Notes: a model not told the origin generated them from the sequence alone. 64,000 bases of DNA from Mesorhizobium opportunistum WSM2075 (GCF_000176035.2 NC_015675.1:1550001-1614000), one strand, 5' to 3'. Shown: positions 17,164 to 26,101, numbered from the stretch's first letter. Translations and numbers: made by a program.

Positions 17164-17601
17164 ATGGCGATTTGGCAGTGGGGACTGCTTCTGCTGGTTA
17201 TTGTGTGGGCGCTGCAGTCGCTCGGCGTCTGGCTGCAGATGCGGCACTATTCGGATGTCTTCCGCGGTGTCACCGACCAGTACAAGGATGGCTTTGTCGG
17301 AGCCGGCAATTTTCGCGGCCGGCTGGCCAAGGGCACCATCGCGCTGGTCGTGGTGACGCCTGACCTGGTCGTGCGCCGCGTGATGGTGATGAGCGGCCGT
17401 TCCGTCTTCACCAAATTCAAGAGATTTCAGGAATTCGAGGGCGTTGCCCTCGATCGACTCCGGTCCAACCCTGCAATCATGGGGGAGGGGGAACCCGGTG
17501 TGGCCGAGGCCGTGAAGCGCGCGATCGAGCAGATCGACAAAGCACGGTCGGAGCCGGGGAAGAAGCCGGGCCTATCCGGTTTGAACGTAGCAAGGGCCTA
17601 A
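17164..17601 (+). CDS. gutM: glucitol operon activator GutM
   Basis: A 145-residue GutM-type protein. One N-terminal membrane segment (WGLLLLVIVWALQSLGVWLQ) is followed by the conserved RHYSDVFRGVTDQYKDGFVGAGN block. GutM is required for full expression of the enterobacterial glucitol operon, by a mechanism that is poorly known. The ATG at 17164 follows GGGAGGAG. It is the first gene of the PTS operon, 52 bases before EIIC. Confidence 0.8.
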   Translation: MAIWQWGLLLLVIVWALQSLGVWLQMRHYSDVFRGVTDQYKDGFVGAGNFRGRLAKGTIALVVVTPDLVVRRVMVMSGRSVFTKFKRFQEFEGVALDRLRSNPAIMGEGEPGVAEAVKRAIEQIDKARSEPGKKPGLSGLNVARA

Positions 17602-17653
17602 AGCACGCCGCGCACCGACTGGGATAAACCGGCGGGCGGCATAAGGAGGAGAA

Positions 17654-18415
17654 ATGTCTGTATTTTCGTTGTTGGCGCAGCATGCCGACATGGCCGTGCA
17701 CAATCTGCATGTCGCAGGTGCCATGGTCTCGGATGCTGCTTTGCATGGCAAGCTCGCCGTCGAGCATGCCTCCGACCATCTCGTTGTCCTCGCACAGGCG
17801 GACAGCGGACCGATCACCGTCGATCAGTTCAAGGAAAAGCTGAAAGAGGTCCAGCAGGAAGAGCAGCTCGGCTGGCTGACCGCCATCGGCAAATACTTCA
17901 TCGGCATCTTCCAGAAGGGCGGCGAAGTGTTCGCCGGCTTCGTCACCGGCATCATTCCGACGCTGGTGGTGCTGATGACCGCCTTCTACGCCGTCACCGA
18001 GCTGGTCGGCGAAGAACGCGTGCACGGCCTGGCGCGCGGCGCCGGCCGTATCGCGCTGACGCGCTACACGCTGCTGCCGCTGCTGGCGGTGTTCTTCCTC
18101 ACCAATCCGATGGCCTATACGTTCGGATCGTTCCTGGAAGAAAAGCACAAGCCGGCCTTCTATGACGCGGCCGTGTCCTACGTGCATCCGCCGCTTGGCC
18201 TGTTCCCGCACATCAATCCCGGCGAATATTTCGTCTGGGGCGGCATTCTCGTCGCGCTTCTGGAGCTGGAAAAGAAGGGTGCGGTCGTTGCCGGTTACCA
18301 CGTCAAGGTGGCGATCTGGTACGCCATCGTCGGCCTCGTCGTCATCCTGCTCAAGGGCATGCTGACCGAGCGCATCACCGCCATCATGGCACGCCGCCAG
18401 GGCGTCGAGCTGTAA
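17654..18415 (+). CDS. srlA: PTS glucitol/sorbitol transporter, EIIC subunit
   Basis: A 253-residue membrane protein of the SrlA (EIIC-Gut) family. The hydrophilic N-terminus is followed by several membrane segments (FVTGIIPTLVVLMTAFYAV, YTLLPLLAVFFLTNPMAY). The block FLEEKHKPAFYDAAVSYVHPPLGLFPHINPGEYF is strongly characteristic. With EIIB and EIIA it would import and phosphorylate a hexitol. GGAGGAG precedes the start, and the EIIB gene follows 15 bases after the stop. The N-terminal 50 residues are longer than I remember for enterobacterial SrlA. Confidence 0.85.
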   Translation: MSVFSLLAQHADMAVHNLHVAGAMVSDAALHGKLAVEHASDHLVVLAQADSGPITVDQFKEKLKEVQQEEQLGWLTAIGKYFIGIFQKGGEVFAGFVTGIIPTLVVLMTAFYAVTELVGEERVHGLARGAGRIALTRYTLLPLLAVFFLTNPMAYTFGSFLEEKHKPAFYDAAVSYVHPPLGLFPHINPGEYFVWGGILVALLELEKKGAVVAGYHVKVAIWYAIVGLVVILLKGMLTERITAIMARRQGVEL

Positions 18416-18430
18416 GGGCGGGAGGACATC

Positions 18431-19435
18431 ATGGCCAAGACATACAAAGCCGTACGCATCTCCAGGGGCAACACAGGCTGGGGCGGCCCGCTCGTCATCG
18501 AGCCGACAGCGCAGCGCGACAAGGTCGTCTCCGTCACCGGCGGCGGCATTCATCCCGTGGCCCAACTTATCGCCGACATGACCGGCGCCACGGCTGTCGA
18601 CGGCTTCAAGGCGCCGCCTGTCGAAGGCGAGATGGCGGTCGTCGTCGTCGATTGCGGCGGTACCGCCCGCTGCGGCGTCTACCCGCGCAAGCGCATCCCG
18701 ACCGTCAACCTGACGCCGGTCGGCCAGGCTGGGCCGCTCGCCCAGTTCATCACGGAAGACATCTACGTTTCGGGCGTGAAGCCGGCCAACGTCACAATGG
18801 CGGACGGATCCGAAACGGTCACCACTGCGGGGGGAGCAGCATCGATGGGTTCAAGCAATAGCAATGCAGCCGCGGCACCACAGCCGCTGCCGAGCGAAGG
18901 CGGGCTTATCGGCCTGATCAGCTCGATCGGCCGCGTCATGGGTCGTGTGGTCGGCATCTTCTTCAATTCCGGCCGCCGCACCATCGACCAGGTCGTGCGC
19001 AACGTGCTGCCGTTCATGGCCTTCGTGACCATGCTCATCGGCCTGATCCTGTACACCGGCATCGGCGACGTGCTGGCCCAGCCGATGGGACCGCTGGCCA
19101 ACAACATCGTCGGCCTGCTGATCATCTCGGCGATCTGCGGCCTGCCGTTCCTGTCGCCCATCCTCGGGCCAGGCGCGGTCATCGCGCAGGTCATCGGCGT
19201 CGCCATCATCGGTCCGCAGATCGCCAACGGCACGATTTCGCCGGCGATGGCCCTGCCGGCGCTGTTTGCCTACAACACCCAGGTCGGCTGCGACTTCGTT
19301 CCGGTCGGCCTGGCGCTGGGCGAAGCCAAGCCGAAGACGATCGAAATCGGTGTGCCGGCGGTGCTCATCAGCCGCCAGATCATGGGTCCGGTCTCGGTGC
19401 TGATCGCCTGGGTCGTCAGCCTGATCGTGTTCTAA
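18431..19435 (+). CDS. srlE: PTS glucitol/sorbitol transporter, EIIB/C2 subunit
   Basis: A 334-residue SrlE-type protein. The N-terminal EIIB domain contains the phosphorylated cysteine in DCGGTARCGVYPRKRIP. A linker rich in Ser/Asn/Ala lies at about residues 137-155. The second membrane domain follows (VLPFMAFVTMLIGLILY, FLSPILGPGAVIAQVIGVAII, GCDFVPVGLALGEA). The gene ends one base before the paired-hairpin repeat at 19436-19543, so EIIA expression may be modulated there. Confidence 0.85.
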   Translation: MAKTYKAVRISRGNTGWGGPLVIEPTAQRDKVVSVTGGGIHPVAQLIADMTGATAVDGFKAPPVEGEMAVVVVDCGGTARCGVYPRKRIPTVNLTPVGQAGPLAQFITEDIYVSGVKPANVTMADGSETVTTAGGAASMGSSNSNAAAAPQPLPSEGGLIGLISSIGRVMGRVVGIFFNSGRRTIDQVVRNVLPFMAFVTMLIGLILYTGIGDVLAQPMGPLANNIVGLLIISAICGLPFLSPILGPGAVIAQVIGVAIIGPQIANGTISPAMALPALFAYNTQVGCDFVPVGLALGEAKPKTIEIGVPAVLISRQIMGPVSVLIAWVVSLIVF

Positions 19436-19543
19436 GAAGCAATTCCAGGAAAAGTGTTCCACGGTTTTCCGTCCGGAATTGCTTCAAAACAAAAGAGATA
19501 GAGTGGCTCGCCGTTTCCATAAAACGATGAGCCACTCTATCTC
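19436..19543. repeat. paired-hairpin intergenic repeat inside the PTS operon
   Basis: Two consecutive palindromes. The first has arms GAAGCAATTCC (19436-19446) and GGAATTGCTTC (19475-19485). The second has perfect 15-base arms, GAGATAGAGTGGCTC (19495-19509) and its complement (19529-19543), around a 19-base loop that holds a further small stem. From memory such AATTCC-type elements are abundant in rhizobia. It separates EIIB from EIIA without an evident terminator. Confidence 0.75.
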
Positions 19544-19571
19544 AGGAGAGTTGGAAAATGAGGTTCGCCAT

Positions 19572-19952
19572 ATGACGGTTCTGTTGAGAACACGGGTCAC
19601 AGCCATCGGACCCGAAGTGGCGGACCTTGCCGAAGGGGGCGTGGTCATCCTGTTCGCGGATGGCTCGCCGCCGGAGCTCGCCGAGGTTTCCGTGCTCCAC
19701 AAGATGGAGCACGGACCCAGCGACGGCGCGCCCCAGAAGGGCGCGTCGATCACCCTTGGCGATGTTTCCGCGACCATAACCGCGGTCGGCTCCAGCGCAT
19801 GGAGCAAGGTCCTCGAGATGGGCCACGTCGTCATCTCCTTCAGCGGCGCCAGCGAGGCCGAGAGGCCGGGCGAGATCTGTGCTTCGCAGGTCGATACACA
19901 AGCGCTCGTGGCCGCCCTGAAGACAGACGCGATCATCACCATCGCCGCCTGA
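19572..19952 (+). CDS. srlB: PTS glucitol/sorbitol transporter, EIIA subunit
   Basis: A 126-residue SrlB-type EIIA. It has the expected size, and an invariant histidine in VSVLHKMEHGP is the likely phosphorylation site that passes phosphate from HPr to EIIB. The late block KVLEMGHVVISFSG is family-typical. The ATG at 19572 was chosen over a start at 19479, which would be inside the repeat element. The HPr-EI gene follows 56 bases later. Confidence 0.82.
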   Translation: MTVLLRTRVTAIGPEVADLAEGGVVILFADGSPPELAEVSVLHKMEHGPSDGAPQKGASITLGDVSATITAVGSSAWSKVLEMGHVVISFSGASEAERPGEICASQVDTQALVAALKTDAIITIAA

Positions 19953-20008
19953 AAGCATCGCGCCGCGACCCATCTGGTTTTGGCGCTCAAAAAAGCAGAG
20001 TATTTGCC

Positions 20009-21988
20009 ATGGAACGCTCGACCATCGTCAGAGTGCATGAAGGTCTGCACGCCCGTCCCGCCACGCGGTTCGTCAAGCTCGCCAAGGGCTTCGAATCCGA
20101 TGTCGAGCTGGTCAAAGACGGCAAGGCGGTCAGCGCCAAGAGTTCCGTCAAGCTGATGCTGCTGGCGGTCAAGGAAAACCAGGAAGTCACGGTGCGGGCG
20201 AACGGCGCCGACGCCATCGAGGCCATCGAGGCGCTGATCGGCTATCTGGAAAACCCCAAGGCCGGTCTCGACGATGAAGAACCGCAGACCCCAGCGAATG
20301 ATGCCTGGCGCGAAGGCGAGCCAGTGCCAGCGCCTCATTCCGCGCCGGCGGTATCAAGCGAAGCCAGGGGTCTGCGCGGTGTCGCCGCAAGCGAAGGCGT
20401 CGCCATCGGTCCGGCCTTCGCACATTTCCCGCCTGACATTGCCGGGCAGGGCCGCCTGTTGCAGGCCGATGAGATCGCCGGCGAGATCGACAGGTTTCGC
20501 GCCGCCATTGCCGCGGTCCAGGCGCGCATGGACCGGGCGTTGGCGCAGGACAGCCTGTCGGCCGGAGATCGCGGCATCGTCGCCGCACTCAGGGATATCG
20601 CCGCCGACGACAGCCTGACCGGCGAGGCCGAAAAAGCCATCAGGGGCGGCAATGATGCTGTTTCGGCCGTCATCACCGCCGCCTCTACCATCGCCGCCGA
20701 TTTCAGCGCCGTCGACGACCATTATCTCAATGCGCGGGCCGACGATGTCCATGCCGTCGGGCGGCAGATCTGCCTGGTGCTGCTGGGCCAAGACGACGTC
20801 AGCCTGGAAAATATTCCCGAAGGCGCCATTCTCATCGCCGACGACATCGGCGCCTGGGATCTGGCGCGCGCGCCGCTGAAACGCATCGGCGGGGTGGTTT
20901 GCGGCCATGGCGGCGCCACCTCCCACATCGCCATCATCGCCCGCTCGCATGGCATTCCGGCGGTGCTGGGCCTCGGCAACCAGATCAATGCCCTGCGTGC
21001 CGCCCAAGAGGTGGCGCTCGATGGCAATAGCGGCCAGGTGATCGTCGACCCCGATGCGGCGGTGCGCGCCAATTTCGCCGGCCGCGTCGAAGCGGCGGCA
21101 AAGGAGCGTGCCGGGCTTAGCGTCTTCAAGACGGTGACGCCGAAGCGCGCCGACGGCAAGGTTATCGAGGTCGCCGCCAATATCGGCTCGCTGGAAGAGA
21201 TCGAGGCGGCGCAGGAAGCCGGCGCGATGGGTGTCGGCCTGTTCCGAACCGAGCTTCTGTTCATGCGCCATATGCATCTTCCCTCGGAGGACATGCAGGC
21301 CGAGACCTATGCGGCGCTGGCCAAGGCCTTCGCACCCTACCCGGTCATCGTGCGCACGCTCGACATCGGCGGCGACAAGCCGATTGCCGGCATCGAATTC
21401 CCCGACGAGGAGAATCCTTTCCTCGGCTGGCGCGGCATCCGCATGTGCCTCGACCGGCCCGATATCTTCAAGCGCCAGCTCAGGGCGCTGCTCCGGGCAG
21501 CCGTGCACGGCAACATCAAGGTGATGCTGCCGATGGTGTCCGATATTTCCGAAGTCACGCGCACCCGCGCACTGGTCGATGAATGCGCCGCCGAGCTGAA
21601 GGCCGAAGGCGTACCTTACGCAACGTTCGACCTCGGCGTGATGATCGAGACCCCGGCCGCCGTGCTGATCGCGCCGGCGCTGGCAAAAGAAGTGGCCTTC
21701 TTCTCGATCGGCACCAACGACCTGACCCAGTACATCATGGCCGCCGACAGGCTGAACCCTACGGTGGCCAAGCTCAACGACGTCACCAATCCGGCCGTCA
21801 TGTCGGCGATCGAGCTGACGGCCAAGGCCGGCGTCGCCGCCGGCATCATGGTCGGCATGTGCGGTGAGGCTGCCGGGCGGCCGGATCTCATTCCCACCTT
21901 CGTCGAGATGGGACTGACCGAACTTTCGATGAGCCCGGCCTCGATCCAGCGCGCCAAGAAGACCATCACGGCCATGGCCGGGGACTAA
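20009..21988 (+). CDS. HPr-Enzyme I fusion, phosphoenolpyruvate-protein phosphotransferase
   Basis: A 659-residue fusion. Residues 1-90 are HPr, with His14 in GLHARPATRF and the regulatory-type serine region AKSSVKLML. A linker to about residue 120 leads into full Enzyme I. Its swivel histidine is in GGATSHIAIIARSHGIPAV, followed by the PEP-binding TIM barrel (GLFRTELLFM, RTLDIGGDKP, GTNDLTQY, MCGEAAG). It has no GAF domain, so it is not the nitrogen-PTS PtsP. It gives the glucitol permease its own phosphoryl supply, making the operon self-contained. Confidence 0.88.
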   Translation: MERSTIVRVHEGLHARPATRFVKLAKGFESDVELVKDGKAVSAKSSVKLMLLAVKENQEVTVRANGADAIEAIEALIGYLENPKAGLDDEEPQTPANDAWREGEPVPAPHSAPAVSSEARGLRGVAASEGVAIGPAFAHFPPDIAGQGRLLQADEIAGEIDRFRAAIAAVQARMDRALAQDSLSAGDRGIVAALRDIAADDSLTGEAEKAIRGGNDAVSAVITAASTIAADFSAVDDHYLNARADDVHAVGRQICLVLLGQDDVSLENIPEGAILIADDIGAWDLARAPLKRIGGVVCGHGGATSHIAIIARSHGIPAVLGLGNQINALRAAQEVALDGNSGQVIVDPDAAVRANFAGRVEAAAKERAGLSVFKTVTPKRADGKVIEVAANIGSLEEIEAAQEAGAMGVGLFRTELLFMRHMHLPSEDMQAETYAALAKAFAPYPVIVRTLDIGGDKPIAGIEFPDEENPFLGWRGIRMCLDRPDIFKRQLRALLRAAVHGNIKVMLPMVSDISEVTRTRALVDECAAELKAEGVPYATFDLGVMIETPAAVLIAPALAKEVAFFSIGTNDLTQYIMAADRLNPTVAKLNDVTNPAVMSAIELTAKAGVAAGIMVGMCGEAAGRPDLIPTFVEMGLTELSMSPASIQRAKKTITAMAGD

Positions 21989-21997
21989 ATCCCTGAG

Positions 21998-22798
21998 CTA
22001 CGGCAAATGCGCAAGCAAGGTGGCAAAGACAGGGGTCAGTTCGGCGATCGGGCTCGCCCTGCCGCAGGCCTGAACGATGCGGTCGTGACGTATATCGGCC
22101 GCCAGGATCGCGATCTCCAGCATGTCGGGCTCCGGCGCGCCGTCGCGGCCGGTCGTCGCCAGGCCGCAAGCCAAGACGACCGGTGCCAGACAGCTTATGT
22201 CGAGTGCCCGGTCACCCGCCGCCGTCGTTTCCGGGGCGGCTTCGCCAAAACGGACCGGGCGCTGGGCGAGGCACTCGACCAGCAGCGCCGAACAGGTGGC
22301 CGCGATCGCCTGCAGGCCGGCACCGGGCGCGGTCAGCGCAGCCAGCAGATCGCCATGCCGCTTGCGCATCGTGGCATGAACGGCGGCGAAATCGGCTTCA
22401 TGGATACGGGCATTGTCGATCTTCAGCCCGGCAAGCACCGCCTTGGTCAGATAGTACATGTCGCGCCGGAACAGGCGCTCCGCGCTCAACTGCCGGTCCT
22501 CGTTTCCGGCCGGGAAATAGGTGCCGAGGCCCTTTACGGTCGTTCCGTCGACCTTGATCGGTCGCTCGTGCGGGACAAAGGATTCGGCGATCGACAGGGC
22601 TTCGTCGACGGCACTCGCGGCGTGGCTGAGCAGGCCTTCGATGCCTTTGCCCGGAAACGGCGGCAGATGGCTGGTGGCTTCGCGCAGCAGGCTGGCGTCG
22701 CCGGTGCCGTCATGGCGGCTCTGGCGGATGATGTCGCGGACTTCCCGCAACCGGTCCTTCAGGTTGACGCGGACATCTTCGGAGATTTGTCGGAGCAT
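21998..22798 (-). CDS. hypothetical protein, 266 aa
   Basis: I do not recognise this protein. It looks soluble and mostly helical, with no signal peptide. The run RLFRRDMYYLTKAVLAGLKIDNARIHE is the most distinctive part. A Thr/Gly-rich turn (KVDGTTVKGLGTYFP) lies just before it. It is convergent with the HPr-EI gene, ten bases apart, and divergent from the SorC regulator. Position suggests a role in metabolism of the PTS substrate, but nothing in the sequence shows a catalytic motif. Confidence 0.6.
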   Translation of the reverse strand: MLRQISEDVRVNLKDRLREVRDIIRQSRHDGTGDASLLREATSHLPPFPGKGIEGLLSHAASAVDEALSIAESFVPHERPIKVDGTTVKGLGTYFPAGNEDRQLSAERLFRRDMYYLTKAVLAGLKIDNARIHEADFAAVHATMRKRHGDLLAALTAPGAGLQAIAATCSALLVECLAQRPVRFGEAAPETTAAGDRALDISCLAPVVLACGLATTGRDGAPEPDMLEIAILAADIRHDRIVQACGRASPIAELTPVFATLLAHLP

Positions 22799-22954
22799 CG
22801 CGGGTCGCCTCGAAAGTGCCGTGGAGGGCCGTCAGCAGCAGCCAGCCACCAACACTACATTGTTCCTATCGATTGGCAGATCAATAGGCGATACTAAAAC
22901 GGCATGCAGAATCGGCAATGGGGTGCTGGTCCATCGCTGCGGGGGAGGAATGAT

Positions 22955-23980
22955 TTGGGCAGGCGACGACAAACCGGAGAGGGGCGGGCCGACGAGGGGC
23001 GGATAGGAGCCGGAGCGACCGAGCAGGTCGCCAGCGAGAGCCGGACGGATCGCCTCAGGATCCGCGCCGCCTGGATGTATTTCGTCGAGCAGATGACGCA
23101 GAACGAGATCGCCGACGTGCTCGGCGTCGGCCGCGTCACCATCGTGCGCATGCTGGCGGAGGCCCGCGCGCGCAACGAGGTGAAGATCACCATCGAGAGC
23201 GAGCTCCTGGAGATCGTGCGGCTGGAGCGTGCGCTCGAAAGGACCTTCGGCCTGCAGCAGGCGCTCGTGGCGCCGCTGACGGCGGCCAATGCCGATCCGA
23301 TCCCGGCAATCGCCGCCAAGACCGGCATGTTCCTGTCCGATGCGATGAAATCGGGCATGCGGGTCGGTGTCGGCTGGGGTGTAACGCTGTTCCACACTTT
23401 GCCGTTCATCAGCGCCAAGTCGCTGACCGATTTCAGCGTGATATCGCTGCTTGGCGGTGTTGGCGTCGCGCGCCGGGTCAACCCGGCCGAGTTCGCCTGG
23501 CGCTTCGCCCAGATCTTCCAGGGTGACGGCTATCTGATGCCGACACCGGCCGTCGTCGACAGCGTCGAGACCAAGATCGCGCTGGTCGAGCGCTGCGGCC
23601 TGCAGGAGATTTTCGAAATGGCCGACGCGCTCGATGCCGTCCTGCTGAGCGTTGGCGGCATCGCTTCGGCCACCACCTTCTCGCGCGGCGGCTTTCTCAA
23701 GGAAGCGGACCGGGAGGCCCTGCTTGCGCGTGGCGCGGTCGGCGACCTTCTATTCCATTTCTATGACCGCAACGGCGACCTGGTCGACCATCCCGTCAAT
23801 AGCCATGTGATGTCGGTGGATGTCGATCGCCTGCGCAAGGCGCCGATCCGCATCCTCACTTCCGGCGGCGAGGAGAAGACAGCGGCGCTGCTCGGCGCCA
23901 TGAACCTGATCGCGCCGACGATCCTGATCACCGACGAGGAAAGCGCAAGGCGCATGCTCGATGCGGTCAGCGGAAGCTGA
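22955..23980 (+). CDS. SorC/DeoR-family regulator, probable controller of the PTS operon
   Basis: A regulator of about 341 residues with an N-terminal helix-turn-helix (MTQNEIADVLGVGRVTIVRML). The C-terminal SorC phosphosugar-binding domain follows (GVGWGVTLFHTLPF, VLLSVGGIASATTF, LTSGGEEKTAALLGAM). The start is proposed as TTG 22955 because GGGGGAGGA at 22941-22949 is well spaced from it; ATG 22904 would lack such a site. It lies next to the glucitol PTS and matches the family that reads sugar phosphates made by such systems. Its last 14 bases overlap the convergent HAD gene. Confidence 0.8.
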   Translation: MGRRRQTGEGRADEGRIGAGATEQVASESRTDRLRIRAAWMYFVEQMTQNEIADVLGVGRVTIVRMLAEARARNEVKITIESELLEIVRLERALERTFGLQQALVAPLTAANADPIPAIAAKTGMFLSDAMKSGMRVGVGWGVTLFHTLPFISAKSLTDFSVISLLGGVGVARRVNPAEFAWRFAQIFQGDGYLMPTPAVVDSVETKIALVERCGLQEIFEMADALDAVLLSVGGIASATTFSRGGFLKEADREALLARGAVGDLLFHFYDRNGDLVDHPVNSHVMSVDVDRLRKAPIRILTSGGEEKTAALLGAMNLIAPTILITDEESARRMLDAVSGS

Positions 23981-24818
23981 AGGAAGCCGTGATGTAGTCC
24001 GGCCAGGCCTGCTGCTCGTCGAAAACGGCGGCAAGATCCGATGTGTCGGCCAGGATTCCGCTCAGCACCAGCGCCGTGGCGACGCCGGCGCCATTTCCGC
24101 CCGCTATGTCGTGCTCGACGCTGTCGCCGACGCAAACCACGCTGTCACGGTTCGGCGCGCCGGCCAGCGCCAGCGCGGCGTCGAAAATCGCCGGATAGGG
24201 CTTGCCGATGCGGGTGACGCTGCCGCCAAGGCTTTCATAGAGATCGGCGAGTTCCCCGGCGCCGAAGCGGGGTCCGACCGCTGTCAGCATGATCCTGTCG
24301 GGATTGGTGCAGAAGCATGGCACCTGCCGTGCCGCTGCCGCGGCCAGCAGCCTGCGGTAATGGTCGAGGTCGTAACGGTCGCCCTCGCTGGCCGAGATCA
24401 GCACCAGTTCGGCGTCTTCGCCGGCCTCGGTCAGCACAAAGGGCAGGCCGTCGATCGCCGTGCGGTCGTTGTCGCGGCTGATCAGCAGGCATTTTGTCCC
24501 GGGCCGCAGCCTTCCCGATGCCGCCATGTCATTGAAGGAGCGCCATGCCACCTCGCCGGAGGACACAAAATGGTCCCAGCTTCCGGCGACGAAGCCGAGC
24601 TTGAGCAGGCGCTCCTCGTTGGGCCTGGCACGCTTGCCGGAATTGGAAATCAGCACCACTGTCTTGCCGGCGTGCTTCAGCGCCGACAATGCCGCCACCG
24701 CGCCGGGATAAGGGGCCTGGCCGTCATGCAGCACGCCGAACTGGTCGAGCAGGAAAACCTGATAACGCTCAGCCAGCGGCGCGATGCCGTCGAGACGTTC
24801 GATCCTTTTCGCGCTCAT
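23967..24818 (-). CDS. HAD-superfamily phosphatase, subfamily IIA (NagD-like)
   Basis: A 283-residue HAD-IIA hydrolase. Motif I is LLDQFGVLHDGQ; the usual first Asp of DxxG is present but Asp+2 is replaced by Phe. Motif II is LISNSGKRA and motif IV CVGDSVEHDIAGG. Most HAD phosphatases have DxD in motif I, so the DQF reading is notable; some TIGR01459-type relatives share it. It is the third gene of the leftward aldolase-kinase-HAD operon, and its start overlaps the kinase stop by four bases. A sugar-phosphate substrate is inferred from context. Confidence 0.75.
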   Translation of the reverse strand: MSAKRIERLDGIAPLAERYQVFLLDQFGVLHDGQAPYPGAVAALSALKHAGKTVVLISNSGKRARPNEERLLKLGFVAGSWDHFVSSGEVAWRSFNDMAASGRLRPGTKCLLISRDNDRTAIDGLPFVLTEAGEDAELVLISASEGDRYDLDHYRRLLAAAAARQVPCFCTNPDRIMLTAVGPRFGAGELADLYESLGGSVTRIGKPYPAIFDAALALAGAPNRDSVVCVGDSVEHDIAGGNGAGVATALVLSGILADTSDLAAVFDEQQAWPDYITASFSFR

Positions 24819-26089
24819 GCCAGCCCTGCCTTGGCCGCGCCCTTCAGCGCCAGCCTGGCGGTGCCGGCTGCAGCCTCGTCGGAGAGCGTGGGCAGGAAAT
24901 CGACGCCGAGCTTGCGCTGCCGGATCGCCGTCCATGCCGGATTCGCCGCGCCGCCGCCGACGCTCCTGACCGATGTCAGCGCAGGTGCGCCAAGCTCCGC
25001 CAGTCTGCCGTAGCCGAGCGCCTCGATCGCGGCCATGCCCTCCAACATCGCCTTGAGATAGTCGGCGTCGTCTGCCGGCCTAGGGGTGAGGCGCGGCGGC
25101 AATGCTGGATCGGCGATCGGGAACCGTTCGCCCGCTGTGCTCAGCGGATAGTAATCGAGGCCAGTCTCGGTCGTAGGGTCGATCGCCGCGCTGAGTTCGA
25201 TGATCCGCGCGAGCGGAAAATGCTGGGCCAGTACCTTGCCGCCGGAATTCGAGGCGCCGCCCGCCAGCCAGGTGTCGCCGAGGCGATGGCTGTAGATGCC
25301 GAAGCGCGGCGCCGAGATCGGCCGGTCGGACAGGATCTTGATGGTCAGCGAGGATCCCAGTGCGGTGACGCCGTCGCCGATGGCCGTGGCGCCGGTCGCC
25401 AGGAACGAGGCGCAGCCGTCGGTGGTGCCGGCAACCACGGCCACGTCGCGCGGCAGGCCGAACAGATCCGCCATGGCTGGGGTGAGGGTGCCGGTGATAT
25501 CGCCGGGCTCGACCACGCGCGGCAGCAAGTCCATGTGCATGCCGGTGGCCGCGATCCAGTCCGGCCAGCGCCGGGCCTCGACGTCATAGCCCGTCTTCAG
25601 CGCGTTGTTCTCGTCGCTGACATCGAAGCGGCCGGACAGGTTTGCGGCAATCCAGTCGGCCTGGTGCTGCACCGCCGCGATGCCGGGCAGATGCTGGAAC
25701 AGCAAAGCCTTGGCGAGGCCCGACGTCGCCCCGTGGGCGGCGCTAGCCTCCGGTGCCTCGCGCGCGATCGCGGCCAGGATACCGTCGTCGGCGACCTTGT
25801 CGTTGTACATCAGCGGTTCCGCCAGCGGCCGCCCGGCGACGTCGACCGGCAGCAGCGTGCCCGACGTGCCGTCGATGGCGATGGCGCGAACCGTGGCGCG
25901 GTCGATGCCTGAAAGCAGCTCCGTCAGCGCCGCCTGGACCGCTTGCCACCATGCCGAGGGCGCGCGTGGATCCTGGCTGAACGTGTCGAGGCGGACAGCG
26001 GACTGGCCGGCAATGGAAAAGTCCGGACGCATGGCGACGGCGCGCGCGCCCGACGTGCCGATGTCGATGCCGATGACAAGAGGCATCAT
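24815..26089 (-). CDS. FGGY-family carbohydrate kinase
   Basis: A 424-residue pentulose/hexulose-type kinase. The phosphate-1 loop is IGIDIGTSGARAVAM and the substrate region AIDGTSGTLLPVD. The phosphate-2 loop is VVAGTTDGCASF and the adenosine loop VRSVGGGAANPAW. It phosphorylates a ketose or polyol before the partner aldolase acts. It is shorter than the usual 480-540 residues but no block is missing. It lies between the aldolase (13 bases) and the HAD gene (4-base overlap). The exact sugar is not recognisable; ribulose-like substrates are plausible. Confidence 0.78.
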   Translation of the reverse strand: MMPLVIGIDIGTSGARAVAMRPDFSIAGQSAVRLDTFSQDPRAPSAWWQAVQAALTELLSGIDRATVRAIAIDGTSGTLLPVDVAGRPLAEPLMYNDKVADDGILAAIAREAPEASAAHGATSGLAKALLFQHLPGIAAVQHQADWIAANLSGRFDVSDENNALKTGYDVEARRWPDWIAATGMHMDLLPRVVEPGDITGTLTPAMADLFGLPRDVAVVAGTTDGCASFLATGATAIGDGVTALGSSLTIKILSDRPISAPRFGIYSHRLGDTWLAGGASNSGGKVLAQHFPLARIIELSAAIDPTTETGLDYYPLSTAGERFPIADPALPPRLTPRPADDADYLKAMLEGMAAIEALGYGRLAELGAPALTSVRSVGGGAANPAWTAIRQRKLGVDFLPTLSDEAAAGTARLALKGAAKAGLA

Positions 26090-26101
26090 GTCAGTCCTTT
26101 G

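Noticed and set aside
20009..21988. Nitrogen-PTS enzyme PtsP
   Set aside because: PtsP has an N-terminal GAF domain. This protein has HPr at the N-terminus and sits in a sugar EII operon.
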